Assembly: GCF_016789985.1 (NCBI RefSeq)
Contig: NZ_JAEUOL010000049.1
Span: 1 to 32,077, forward strand
Length of the DNA stretch: 32,077 nucleotides
DNA from: Accumulibacter sp.
GTDB lineage: Bacteria > Pseudomonadota > Gammaproteobacteria > Burkholderiales > Rhodocyclaceae
Reading direction: 5' to 3'
Part shown: piece after piece, positions 1-7,570 of the stretch
How positions within the stretch are numbered: the stretch's first letter is position 1
Layout: every line of letters begins with the position of its first letter
The notes under the pieces: generated by a model
The model's input: only the letters and a program-made list of their open reading frames with translations
Database searches by the model: none
What the model was told of the DNA's origin: nothing
Position numbers and translations under genes: made by a program

Positions 1-196
1 TCTTGCCCCGGCGGGCCGAGCGCAGCCCGGCCGCGCCCGCCATCTCCAAGCGGCGCTGCAGGCGTCTGACCTGCCGGACCGACAGCCCCAATTCCCCGGC
101 CGCTGCAACCTGGCTCAACCCACCAGATTTTAGCCGCTCCAACACCCCATGCCATTTCAGTTCCCGTTCGTTCAACCCGATCTCCATCTGCGCCAT
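1..196 (-). CDS. ISNCY-family transposase, N-terminal part (partial)
   Basis: The 65 visible residues start at an ATG at 194-196, preceded by a perfect AGGAGG at 205-210 (complement). The protein begins MAQMEIGLNERELKWH and continues with a helix-turn-helix carrying the GLSVRQVRRL core, followed by an AGAAGLRSARRGK segment. This layout is characteristic of the N-terminal DNA-binding domain of ISNCY-family transposases, where the HTH is followed by a GL-S-RRGKPSNHR-type linker. The DDE catalytic part would lie to the left of the window. A second in-frame ATG at 187 is possible, but the Shine-Dalgarno spacing favours 196. The rest of the gene is missing, so whether it is intact cannot be judged. 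Confidence 0.7.
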   Translation of the reverse strand, partial: MAQMEIGLNERELKWHGVLERLKSGGLSQVAAAGELGLSVRQVRRLQRRLEMAGAAGLRSARRGK

Positions 197-214
197 CTCC
201 GCTTCCTCCTGAAG

Positions 215-255
215 CGGACATTACTGCTTGGCACAGACCGGACATTACCGCTTGG
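215..255. repeat. Tandem 17-bp direct repeats upstream of the transposase
   Basis: CGGACATTACTGCTTGG (215-231) and CGGACATTACCGCTTGG (239-255) differ at one base and are spaced 24 bp start to start. They lie between the transposase start codon and the probable element boundary. Repeated sites of this kind at IS ends commonly bind transposase; that role is inferred here. Confidence 0.65.
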
Positions 256-274
256 GTCTAACACGAAACTCGCA

Positions 275-534
275 GCGCCCAAGCGTCTCGATTGCCTTAT
301 CCTGATCATGGCGCTGGCCATGTACTGGTGTGTTCAGGCCGGGCAGGAGGACGCCCGCTGCAATCCCACCGCCACTGAAAAAAAGCCCGTGAGCAGACCG
401 ACCCCAACCATTGGAGTGTCCGCAAAGCCTATCGCAGCGCCCTTTCCTGGTTCAAACGCGGCATCCGCCTTCTCTTGAGACGCGCTGCCGGCGCACTGCC
501 TCTTCCCAAGTTCTTTCAGGGGGCCGAAACATGA
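275..534 (+). pseudogene. C-terminal remnant of an IS4-like transposase, frame broken at an A-run
   Basis: The plus-strand translation from about 275 reads RLDCLILIMALAMYWCV, resembling the late hydrophobic segment of IS4-type transposases. It continues to the run of seven A at 378-384. One frame back, from 379, the translation carries DPNHWSVRKAYRSALSWFK and a basic tail ending at a TGA at 532-534, which resembles the extreme C terminus of the same family. Joining the two frames at the A-run gives a continuous transposase-like tail. No N-terminal or catalytic part is present, so this is a relic truncated by, or adjacent to, the ISNCY element. The family assignment is from memory of the C-terminal pattern and is tentative. 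Confidence 0.4.
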
Positions 535-735
535 TAGGTGGTAAGAGAGATCGCTGGTGGCCGCACCGGCGGGACGCAACCCGTAACCGCAGCGCGCTAC
601 GCACGGAAAAGGCCGGCGTGGCCGGTACAAGCATCACGCCCCGTACAATCCTGACGCAGTGGTCGGCAAGGTTTATGCTGTCGCTCATCCCGTCAAGCTT
701 CACTGACTCCCTTCGCCAACTTCGGATCTGTTGCC
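535..735. other. Intergenic stretch with no recognised gene
   Basis: About 200 bp between the transposase relic and the nucleotidase. Short overlapping open frames occur on both strands but none has a recognisable product or a Shine-Dalgarno. A TACAAT hexamer at 644-649 could be a -10 element for the downstream gene, but no matching -35 is visible. Confidence 0.4.
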
Positions 736-2736
736 ATGCGCCAAGCCATCCTCCCCTTCCTTCTGTCGGCCGGCTTGTTCGGCCTCACCCTGGGACTGAG
801 CGCTTGCCGGACTGGTGCGCCACAGCCCGTTGCCGCCCCCGGCCTCGAACTCAGTATCGCCCATATCAACGACCATCACTCCAATCTCGAACCCCATCGT
901 GATTTTGAACTGGTGCTCGACGGGGTGCCGACCCGCGTTGAAACTGGCGGCTTTCCGCGCCTGGCGGCCTTGTTCAAGGCCAACGCACAGCGCTCCAACC
1001 TGTTGAAAATACATGCCGGTGACGCGATGACCGGCACCCTCTACCACACGCTGTATAACGGCGAGGCCGACGCAGCGCTGATGAACACGGTCTGTTTCGA
1101 CGTTTTCGAGTTGGGCAACCACGAGTTCGACGAGGGCGATGCGGGCCTGCGGCGCTTTCTCGACCACCTGCGCAGCGGCCCCTGCCAGACCGCCGTTCTG
1201 GCCGCCAACGTCGAGCCGGCCGTCGGCTCCCCGCTCGCGCCGCAGACCAGCAACGACTACCTGCAGCCCTTTGTGCTCAGGCAGTTCGACGACGTAACGG
1301 TGGGCATCATCGGAATCGAGGTGCGCGGCAAGACGATGAATTCCTCGCGACCGCTGCCCGGCACCCGCTTCCTCGACGAGATGGACACCGCGCAGAAAAC
1401 GATCGACGTGCTGCGAGCCAGGGGCATCCGGCACATCATCCTGGTCACTCACCAGGGCTACGAGGCGGACAAGGCGATGGCCGCACGCCTGACCGACGTC
1501 GACGTGATCATCGGCGGCGATTCGCACACGCTGCTCGGGGATTTTTCGGGGATCGGCATCACCGCCTCCTCGGGTCCCTATCCCACGCTGGTCAGCAACC
1601 GCAACGGCGAACCGGTCTGCATCGCCCAGGCCTGGGAGTACGCCAAGCTCTTCGGCTTGCTCAAGGTCCGCTTCGACGAGCATGCGGCAGTGCTCGCCTG
1701 CGGTGGCGAAGCGAGCTTGCCGATCGGCGACGACTTCCGCCGAAAGGACGCCAGCGGCAACTTCGTCGCGGTGGACGCGGTAACGCGTGGGGCAATCCTC
1801 GAGCGCCTGCCGGGGTCCGGCGCGCGGGTCGTCATCCCCGACCCGACTGCCCAGGCAGAACTCGCGCGCTTCGCGGGCCGCCTCGATGACATGAAACGGC
1901 AGAAGATCGGCATCGCCAGCGAATCGCTCTGCCTGGTGCGAGTTCCCGGCGAGTCGACCAACCGCAGCAGCGGTGTCGCCGGCTGTGAACGAGCCAACAC
2001 GCTGGCGCGCGGCAGCGATATCGCCCAGGCAGTCGCCGAGGCTTACCGCCAGGCCAGCAAACTGGCCGACCTTGCCCTGCAGAATGCAGGCGGCATCCGT
2101 ACGCCGCTGCCCCGGGGCGAGGTCACGTTCAGCAGCGCCTACACCGTTTTACCGTACAGCAACGTGCTTTTCGAAGTACAGCTCAGCGGCCGTCAGGTGG
2201 TCGAAGTGCTGGAAGAGGCGGTCGGCAACCACCTCGACCGCGGCGGATCGGATGGCTCGCATCCCTACGCCGCCGGCCTGCGTTGGCAGCTCGACCTGTC
2301 GAAAGCGCCGGGCAGCCGGTTCAGCCAGGTCGAGGTGAAGCTGAAGGGCAGCGACTCCTGGCGTCCGATCGAAGCGGATCGCACCTACACCCTGGTGACA
2401 AGCGACTACCTGGCAACCGGCGGCGACGGCTACACCAAGCTCGCCCAGGCCCACCAGGCGGGCCACAGCGTGAATACCTATCTCAGCTACACGCAGACCT
2501 TCGTGGACTATCTTCTGGTGCGCGGCACGCTAGGCCGCCCGGCAGCGGCCGACTACAGCCACCAGCGGGTGATCGGCCGCGACCGGAAGCCGCTGCCTCA
2601 AACCGGGCAAAACTCGGCATTGCCGGGCACCTCGCCCGCAGTGCCCACCGCCGCCCTCCGGTGCGGTCGACCGCAGGCAGTTGCGGGAAACCCGCCGTCC
2701 TCGCCTGCCGCGATGGGCGAGCCGCCTACTTGCTGA
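736..2736 (+). CDS. 5'-nucleotidase / metallophosphatase family lipoprotein
   Basis: A 666-residue exported phosphoesterase of the UshA/5'-nucleotidase family. The N terminus is a signal peptide ending in a lipobox (LSAC, Cys24), so it is probably a lipid-anchored periplasmic protein. The calcineurin-like domain follows: HINDHHSN (first metal-binding motif), GDAMTG, GNHEFD, THQG and GGDSHT are all present, supporting an active dinuclear metal centre. The C-terminal substrate-binding domain is recognised by NAGGIRTPLPRGEVTF and VLPYSN. Such enzymes hydrolyse nucleotides or other phosphoesters outside the cytoplasm for phosphate and nucleoside salvage; the exact substrate is unknown. The Pro/Ala-rich last 50 residues look like a non-conserved tail. 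The ATG at 736 has no good Shine-Dalgarno but is the only start that includes the signal peptide. The 3' end overlaps the convergent VWA gene by 11 bp. Confidence 0.85.
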   Translation: MRQAILPFLLSAGLFGLTLGLSACRTGAPQPVAAPGLELSIAHINDHHSNLEPHRDFELVLDGVPTRVETGGFPRLAALFKANAQRSNLLKIHAGDAMTGTLYHTLYNGEADAALMNTVCFDVFELGNHEFDEGDAGLRRFLDHLRSGPCQTAVLAANVEPAVGSPLAPQTSNDYLQPFVLRQFDDVTVGIIGIEVRGKTMNSSRPLPGTRFLDEMDTAQKTIDVLRARGIRHIILVTHQGYEADKAMAARLTDVDVIIGGDSHTLLGDFSGIGITASSGPYPTLVSNRNGEPVCIAQAWEYAKLFGLLKVRFDEHAAVLACGGEASLPIGDDFRRKDASGNFVAVDAVTRGAILERLPGSGARVVIPDPTAQAELARFAGRLDDMKRQKIGIASESLCLVRVPGESTNRSSGVAGCERANTLARGSDIAQAVAEAYRQASKLADLALQNAGGIRTPLPRGEVTFSSAYTVLPYSNVLFEVQLSGRQVVEVLEEAVGNHLDRGGSDGSHPYAAGLRWQLDLSKAPGSRFSQVEVKLKGSDSWRPIEADRTYTLVTSDYLATGGDGYTKLAQAHQAGHSVNTYLSYTQTFVDYLLVRGTLGRPAAADYSHQRVIGRDRKPLPQTGQNSALPGTSPAVPTAALRCGRPQAVAGNPPSSPAAMGEPPTC

Positions 2737-3895
2737 GCAAACGCATTCCCCGCTCGAGCCCGTCGAGTGTCAGCGGAAACATGCGGCCACCCAGCAAATT
2801 GTAGATCAGCGAAGTCGATTGCCGGTACTGCCACGAATGTTCCGATTCGGGGTTGAGCCAGATCGTGTGTGGCCAGGTATCGGCCAGGCGGCGCAACCAC
2901 GCAACACCGGGTTCGACGTTGTTGAATTCGATGCTGCCGTTGGGCTGCAGGAGTTCATACGGACTCATCGCGGCGTCACCGACGAAGATCAGCTTGTAGT
3001 CGTTGCCATACTTGTGCAGCACGTCCCGCGTGTGGATGCGTTCGCTGTGCCGGCGGCGGTTGTCCTGCCACAGATGATCGTAAACGCAGTTGTGAAAGTA
3101 ATAGTGTTCGAGATGTTTGAACTCGCTCCGGCAGGCGGAAAAGAGTTCCTCGCAGACACGGATGTGATCGTCCATCGAGCCCCCGATGTCGAGCAGCAGG
3201 AGGACCTTGACGGCATTGTGACGTTCGGGACGCAGTTTGAGGTCGAGCCAGCCGGCGTTGCGCGCGGTACCGGCGATGGTACCCTCGAGGTCCAGTTCTG
3301 CGGGCGCGCCTTCGCGCGCAAAGCGGCGCAGGCGACGCAGCGCAAGCTTGATGTTGCGTGTGCCGAGTTCAATCGTGTCGTCGAGATTGCGGTACTCACG
3401 CTTCTCCCAGACCTTGACCGCCGAGCGGTTCTCGCTCCTGCCGCCGACCCGGATTCCTTCGGGATGGGTTCCACCATGTCCGAAGGGCGATGTGCCGCCA
3501 GTGCCAATCCACTTGCTCCCCCCCGAGTGCCGCTCCTTCTGCTCGGCCAGACGCTGTTTGAAGGTTTCCATCAGTTTGTCCCAGCCGAGCTTTTCCAGTT
3601 GCGCGCGCTCGGCAGCGCTCAGGTGCCGCTTCACCGCCTGGCGCAACCACTCTTCGGGAATCAGCACATCCATTCCCGGCAGCGTCTCGACGCCTCTGAA
3701 GTATTCGCCGAAGGCGCGGTCGAACTTGTCGAAATGGGTTTCGTCCTTGACCAGAACGGCGCGCGACAGGACATAGAAGTCGTCGATGCTGTGCTCGACG
3801 ACGTGTTCCCGCAGGGCTTCGAGCAGGGCGAGGAACTCCTTGAGCGAGACCGGCAGACGGCTCGCCTTGAGGTGCAGGAAAAAGTCGATCAGCAT
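2726..3895 (-). CDS. CoxE-like von Willebrand factor A domain protein
   Basis: A 389-residue cytoplasmic VWA protein. The N terminus starts MLIDFFLHLKASRLPVSL, the usual beginning of this family, so the ATG at 3895 is preferred over one ten codons upstream. The middle carries a glycine-rich WIGTGGTSPFGHGG segment typical of the family. The VWA domain follows with LLLDIGGSMD in place of the canonical DxSxS metal-ion site; this DxGxS form is common in CoxE-like proteins. The gene lies 55 bp downstream of the MoxR ATPase gene. MoxR/VWA pairs act as a chaperone-like unit that remodels or inserts cofactors into client proteins. No client gene is visible next to this pair, so its target is unknown. 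The stop codon overlaps the 3' end of the convergent nucleotidase gene. Confidence 0.85.
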   Translation of the reverse strand: MLIDFFLHLKASRLPVSLKEFLALLEALREHVVEHSIDDFYVLSRAVLVKDETHFDKFDRAFGEYFRGVETLPGMDVLIPEEWLRQAVKRHLSAAERAQLEKLGWDKLMETFKQRLAEQKERHSGGSKWIGTGGTSPFGHGGTHPEGIRVGGRSENRSAVKVWEKREYRNLDDTIELGTRNIKLALRRLRRFAREGAPAELDLEGTIAGTARNAGWLDLKLRPERHNAVKVLLLLDIGGSMDDHIRVCEELFSACRSEFKHLEHYYFHNCVYDHLWQDNRRRHSERIHTRDVLHKYGNDYKLIFVGDAAMSPYELLQPNGSIEFNNVEPGVAWLRRLADTWPHTIWLNPESEHSWQYRQSTSLIYNLLGGRMFPLTLDGLERGMRLLSK

Positions 3896-3950
3896 CGTCG
3901 TGGTCGGTCGATGTGGTCCGGGCATTCAGCGCAACGGACTGGCCTGCGCT

Positions 3951-4793
3951 TCAGCGATTGTGACGCGCCATGAAGATCAGACGCTCGAACAGGTGTACGT
4001 CCTGCTCGTTCTTCAGCAGTGCCCCGTGCAGCGGTGGAATGGCCGCCTTCTGCTCCTTGCTGCGCAGAACTTCCGGCGGAATGTCCTCGGCCAGCAGGAG
4101 CTTGAGCCAGTCGAGCAGCTCCGAGGTCGAGGGCTTCTTCTTCAATCCCGGAATTTCGCGCAGTTCGAAGAAGACTTCGAGCGCCTCGCGCAACAGGGCC
4201 GGCTTCAGACCGGGGAAATGGACGTCGACGATCCGCTGCATCGTCTCCTTGTCGGGAAACCTGATGTAATGGAAGAAGCAGCGCCGCAGGAAGGCGTCCG
4301 GCAGTTCCTTTTCGTTGTTCGAAGTGATGAAGACGACCGGCCGGTGACGCGCGCGGACATTCTGGCGAGTCTCGTAAACGAAGAACTCCATGCGATCGAG
4401 CTCGCGCAGCAGGTCATTGGGAAACTCGATGTCGGCCTTGTCGATTTCGTCGATCAGCACCACTGACTGGGTCTCGCACTCGAACGCCTGCCAGAGCACC
4501 CCCTTGACGATGTAGCTGCCGATGTCGGCCACCTTCGCCTCGCCAAGCTGCGAATCACGCAGGCGCGAAACCGCATCGTACTCATAGAGCCCCTGTTGCG
4601 CCTTGGTGGTCGACTTGATGTGCCACTGAAAAAGCGGCAGACGGAGCGCGGCGGCAACTTCCTCGGCAAGCATGGTCTTGCCGGTTCCCGGCTCGCCCTT
4701 GATGAGCAGGGGTCGCTGCAGGGTAATCGCCGCATTGACCGCCAGGGTCAGGTCGCGGGTGGTGACGTAGGTGTCGGATCCGGAAAAGCGCAT
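3951..4793 (-). CDS. MoxR-family AAA+ ATPase
   Basis: A 280-residue AAA+ ATPase. The P loop is GEPGTGKT (about residues 32-39), Walker B is VVLIDEIDKAD, and sensor 1 lies in VVFITSNNEKELPDAFLRRC, which also carries the arginine-finger-type RR. The start ATG at 4793 is chosen because GGGAGG lies about ten bases upstream (4804-4809 complement) and the protein then begins with the family-typical MRFSGSDTYV. An upstream in-frame ATG would add 33 residues unlike the family. It is followed after 55 bp by the CoxE-like VWA gene, forming a two-gene unit. MoxR proteins use ATP hydrolysis to mature metal enzymes or complexes together with their VWA partner. A TAGAAT hexamer at 4822-4827 (complement) could be a -10 element, but no -35 is clear. 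Confidence 0.88.
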   Translation of the reverse strand: MRFSGSDTYVTTRDLTLAVNAAITLQRPLLIKGEPGTGKTMLAEEVAAALRLPLFQWHIKSTTKAQQGLYEYDAVSRLRDSQLGEAKVADIGSYIVKGVLWQAFECETQSVVLIDEIDKADIEFPNDLLRELDRMEFFVYETRQNVRARHRPVVFITSNNEKELPDAFLRRCFFHYIRFPDKETMQRIVDVHFPGLKPALLREALEVFFELREIPGLKKKPSTSELLDWLKLLLAEDIPPEVLRSKEQKAAIPPLHGALLKNEQDVHLFERLIFMARHNR

Positions 4794-4803
4794 GGTGGTT
4801 TGA

Positions 4804-4809
4804 CCTCCC
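4804..4809 (-). promoter_or_regulatory. Ribosome binding site fixing the moxR start
   Basis: GGGAGG on the minus strand, ten bases before the ATG at 4793; it decides between this start and the longer upstream reading. Confidence 0.7.
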
Positions 4810-5227
4810 GAAGAGCCGCCGATTCTACGCGAAAAGCGGCAATACCGGCCTCGCACTCTCGCGGCGATTGGCCAGATCGCTTCTCCGACCATCCGCCGCC
4901 TGGCGCCGCCCGATGTTCGGTTGTTCGGGCGCGCTCCCTGTTCTGAGTCACGCGATCGATTGTCGGTACGTTTTACACTCCAGCCGACGGGAGTATCAAT
5001 TAATAAATTAAATTATATGATTAAAATCATGGCACATGAATTGCTTTTATTCCAACGAGGACGGCCTTTTCGGTCTCTCGGATCGAGCGTCTCCAGTGGC
5101 AGGTCGACAAGCAGCTCCGACCATGCGCTGAGCTCGAAAGCGATGGGGTGACAACGGTGCTTCTGAACCCGGCACGGTCGACCGCCAAATCATGGAATTC
5201 AGCTTCCACCTCTTCATGGAGAACAAA
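4810..5227. other. Divergent intergenic region between moxR and the PEP-CTERM gene
   Basis: About 420 bp without a credible gene. It holds the AT-rich island and the sigma-54 promoter, and then a GC-rich leader of about 170 nt for the PEP-CTERM gene. The leader has several small inverted repeats but matches no riboswitch class I can recognise; a c-di-GMP aptamer was specifically looked for by eye and not seen. Confidence 0.5.
5030..5045 (+). promoter_or_regulatory. Sigma-54 (-24/-12) promoter of the PEP-CTERM gene
   Basis: TGGCAC-ATGAA-TTGCT matches the RpoN consensus TGGCAC-N5-TTGCW at every fixed base, with the exact spacing between the GG and GC dinucleotides. Transcription would begin near 5056, giving a leader of about 170 nt before the ATG at 5228. 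It sits at the end of an AT-rich island (about 4998-5030) that contrasts with the GC-rich surroundings and would suit DNA bending for a distant activator. In floc-forming betaproteobacteria PEP-CTERM genes are known to depend on RpoN and the PrsK/PrsR system. No regulator gene is in this window. Confidence 0.75.
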
Positions 5228-5893
5228 ATGATCAACAAACTTTGTAGCGCTCTGCTCCCGGCACTGGCCGTGGCCTCGTCCGTGGCGGCGGCTGCCCCGG
5301 TCAGCTGGACCGACTGGACCAGCGAGTCAACTGCCAGCCCGGGTGTCATAGGCTCATTGCAGGTCGGAGCAAGCAGCGTGAGTGTAGCCTTCAGTGGCGC
5401 GTACACTTTTGCTCAGACGAGCGGCGGCATCGACTACTGGAACCCGTCCTCCCCCTACACCAGCGCCGTGGTCGATAATGCACCGCCCGCCGCCGACATC
5501 ATTGCCCTCAACGCTGGCGGTTTGAAGACGATCGCCTTCTCACAGGCGGTACAGGATCCGCTGATCGCCCTGGTGAGCTGGAACGGCAACACAGTCGACT
5601 TCGGCGTGCCGATCGAAATCCTCAGCTTCGGCAACGGATACTGGGGCAACGGAACACCGATCCTCAACGGTACCGGCACCGGTTTCTTCGGCAATGGCGA
5701 AGTCCACGGCGTAATCCGCTTGCCGGGAGTTTACACATCAATCTCCTTCACGGACACGTCCGAATACTGGCACGGCTTGACCGTAGGCGTTGTCGGCCTG
5801 GCCAGCAATGACGTACCCGAGCCGGCTTCCCTGGCGCTGCTGGGGATCGGCCTGGCCGGCCTGGGTGCCTTGCGCCGCCGCCGGATCGGCTGA
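5228..5893 (+). CDS. PEP-CTERM sorting domain protein
   Basis: A 221-residue exported protein. The N-terminal MINKLCSALLPALAVASSVAA is a Sec signal peptide cleaved near AAA-AP. The mature part is Ser/Thr/Gly/Asn-rich with no recognised catalytic motif. The C terminus is a textbook PEP-CTERM signal: VPEPASL, a short hydrophobic helix, and a final RRRR cluster. Exosortase (EpsH/XrtA) recognises this tripartite signal, removes it and releases or anchors the protein at the surface, usually together with exopolysaccharide production. The ATG at 5228 has GGAG about six bases upstream and gives the correct signal peptide; an in-frame ATG 36 bp upstream would add a non-signal extension. It is a single-gene unit with its own sigma-54 promoter and terminator. 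No exosortase gene is in the window, so it must be elsewhere in the genome. Confidence 0.88.
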   Translation: MINKLCSALLPALAVASSVAAAAPVSWTDWTSESTASPGVIGSLQVGASSVSVAFSGAYTFAQTSGGIDYWNPSSPYTSAVVDNAPPAADIIALNAGGLKTIAFSQAVQDPLIALVSWNGNTVDFGVPIEILSFGNGYWGNGTPILNGTGTGFFGNGEVHGVIRLPGVYTSISFTDTSEYWHGLTVGVVGLASNDVPEPASLALLGIGLAGLGALRRRRIG

Positions 5894-5915
5894 CCGCCTG
5901 CGGGAGAAAACCATG

Positions 5916-5943
5916 AACCGGCCTGCACAGGCCGGTTTTTTTT
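5916..5943 (+). terminator. Intrinsic terminator after the PEP-CTERM gene
   Basis: A perfect 10-bp stem, AACCGGCCTG/CAGGCCGGTT with a two-base centre, is followed directly by a run of T to 5943. It starts 23 bp past the stop codon. The T-run is on one side only, so it works in the plus direction. Confidence 0.9.
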
Positions 5944-6024
5944 CGAACACGCGCTTGGCAACAGCCGCTTTCGCTTATCCCCTGGGCAGGTGCCCGGACC
6001 CGGCGCCGGGAGGCGGACGGCAGC

Positions 6025-6453
6025 TCAGAGTCCGGCCACGCGCCGTACGCATTCCAGATAAGCAGCGCCGTCCATCGCCACGCCGTGCCGCTGGGCACGC
6101 CAGATCGTTTCGCCCAGGCATTCGAGAATCGCGTGCTCGGCCTCATGCACGTCGAAACGGGCGCGCAGCGCCTGGTAGGCGGCGCGAATACCCGGCGGCT
6201 GGTCGATGCTGACCTGCTCGGCAACGGCCAGATGCAATGACAGGTGAAGGAACGGGTTCATCTGGCCGATCTCCGGCGTAAACTCCTGCTCGAGCGCGCT
6301 CGCCGGGTCCTCGAGCAGCGCGTGGTACTCGGGATGATGCAGGATCAGGTCGGCCGCCGTCACCTCGGCACCTTCAAGGATGGCGCGCTCGCGGTACTTC
6401 CGCCAGGCCTGACAGAAGAACTGTCGCACTTGTTCACGAGTCGGGTTGAACAT
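6025..6453 (-). CDS. DUF1841 family protein
   Basis: A 142-residue soluble protein of the DUF1841 family, which has no known biochemical function. It starts MFNPTREQVRQFF and contains the conserved QEFTPEIGQMNPFLHLSLHLAVAEQ-type core (written here only in part as MNPFLHLSLH) and a late histidine- and glutamate-rich helix, HEAEHAILECLGE. The ATG at 6453 has GGAG five bases upstream and is preferred over a GTG two codons earlier. The start region overlaps the end of the FIST gene by 20 bp in another frame, so the two are translationally linked. It is the last gene of the rnf-nth unit. Confidence 0.8.
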   Translation of the reverse strand: MFNPTREQVRQFFCQAWRKYRERAILEGAEVTAADLILHHPEYHALLEDPASALEQEFTPEIGQMNPFLHLSLHLAVAEQVSIDQPPGIRAAYQALRARFDVHEAEHAILECLGETIWRAQRHGVAMDGAAYLECVRRVAGL

Positions 6454-7570
6454 CGGCACTCCGGCTGGGATGGCTGATCAGGGCAGTGACGACCGTGTTG
6501 TGCATCAGACGGGTGGCGCCGGCCGCAGCGGGAGCAATCTGTCCGGTGCCATAGCTGCCGATCAGGGGTAGCGTGGGAAAACGCTCGCGCAGACAGGCAA
6601 TGTCGCGGTCCTCGTCACCATAATGATAGGGCCCGCGACCGATGCACGAGAAGACTATGGCGGCCGCCGGACCGGGCGCTGCGGCCGCCAGGCCGGCGAC
6701 ACTGCGGCGCATGTCTGCCGCGCTGCTCTGCGGCGTGCGCATCGCCCAGGCCAGATACTTTCCGGGCGGGATGCGCCGCGCCAGGGTGAGCGAGCCATCC
6801 GCATTGGCGGCGACGATTGCCACCGGCTCACAGCGACCAACCGCGAAGCCTCGTTCCGGCGCTCCATCAGTACCCAGCCAGCCGGGATCGTCCGCCAGCA
6901 CCGCGCAGAGCGAAGCGAGCGGCAGACGGGCGTCGCTAGCATTCTGCGACGGAAGATGGCGCCGCAGATGATCGAGCGCACTCGCACCGGCCACCGTGCG
7001 CAACTCGTAAGCCCCGTCGCCGGCCACCTGGAACGCTCCGCCGAGCAGTCGCCAGCCACTCGAGACGCCGATGTCGACCCGGGCCCCGCACATTTGCACA
7101 CTGCACTGTCGCACCAGGCGGCCGTGCTGCCAGGCGACCTCTTCGACCTGTCCCGGTTGGCCGGCAAAACTGCCTCCGAAACGCCATCTTCCCGCTGCGT
7201 TCCAGTGGCCGGGAAAGGCGCCGCCGAAATAACTGAGAATCGCTGCGCTGCCCGCCCCGTCGGGTGAACAATGAGCGAGTGAAAAGTTGCCGGAAAAAAC
7301 CAGGACCGCGGCGGCGGGACGATCGAGCACCCAGCCATCCTCGGTGAACACGCCGGCCGCCATACCCCCTGCCACCTCGGTACAGCATGCCGCACGGGCG
7401 ACCGCGTTGAGCGCAGGCTGCGCGTGCCGGGCGAATTCGGCGGTCAGGAAGAGCAGCACACCGTTGACCCGGCTTTCTCCGCATTTCTCCAACGCCCGCC
7501 TGAGCGCCGCCTCGGCCAACGAGGGCGACGCCTCGTTGCCGGCCAGCAGCGCACTGGCCATGCTGCCCAT
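6434..7570 (-). CDS. FIST N- and C-domain sensory protein
   Basis: A 378-residue soluble protein. Residues about 20-215 match the FIST N domain pattern (VNGVLLFLTAEFARH, TEVAGGMAAGVFTEDG) and residues about 220-360 the FIST_C domain, ending in AAIVFSCIGRG and LPLIGSYGTGQIAP. The GC.GRG-type and IGSYG.GQI motifs are the usual end of FIST_C. FIST domains are predicted small-ligand sensors, often coupled to signalling outputs; here no output domain is fused. The ATG at 7570 overlaps the nth stop codon as TGATG, the arrangement of translational coupling, and the 3' end overlaps DUF1841. Its role in an operon of Rnf and endonuclease III is unknown. Confidence 0.8.
   Translation of the reverse strand: MGSMASALLAGNEASPSLAEAALRRALEKCGESRVNGVLLFLTAEFARHAQPALNAVARAACCTEVAGGMAAGVFTEDGWVLDRPAAAVLVFSGNFSLAHCSPDGAGSAAILSYFGGAFPGHWNAAGRWRFGGSFAGQPGQVEEVAWQHGRLVRQCSVQMCGARVDIGVSSGWRLLGGAFQVAGDGAYELRTVAGASALDHLRRHLPSQNASDARLPLASLCAVLADDPGWLGTDGAPERGFAVGRCEPVAIVAANADGSLTLARRIPPGKYLAWAMRTPQSSAADMRRSVAGLAAAAPGPAAAIVFSCIGRGPYHYGDEDRDIACLRERFPTLPLIGSYGTGQIAPAAAGATRLMHNTVVTALISHPSRSADVQPDS

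Larger units (their letters stand above)
1..255 (-). mobile_element. 5' end of an ISNCY-type insertion sequence (truncated by window edge)
   Basis: This is the start of an insertion sequence whose body lies off the left edge. It holds the first 65 codons of an ISNCY-like transposase and, upstream of it, a pair of 17-bp near-identical direct repeats that could be terminal or transposase-binding sites. The outer boundary is uncertain: the last repeat ends at 255, and sequence resembling a different (IS4-like) transposase starts about 15 to 30 bp further on. The opposite end is not visible. Confidence 0.6.

Noticed and set aside
700..1683. 327-codon minus-strand open frame inside the 5'-nucleotidase gene
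   Set aside because: Antisense to a gene with all family motifs; composition is typical of an antisense shadow.
5056..5227. Possible riboswitch in the PEP-CTERM leader
   Set aside because: The leader has small inverted repeats, but the conserved cores of cyclic-di-GMP and other familiar riboswitches could not be found by eye.
6005..6016. CCCGGCGCCGGG-type palindrome between the PEP-CTERM and DUF1841 genes as a minus-strand terminator
   Set aside because: No T-run follows on the minus strand.
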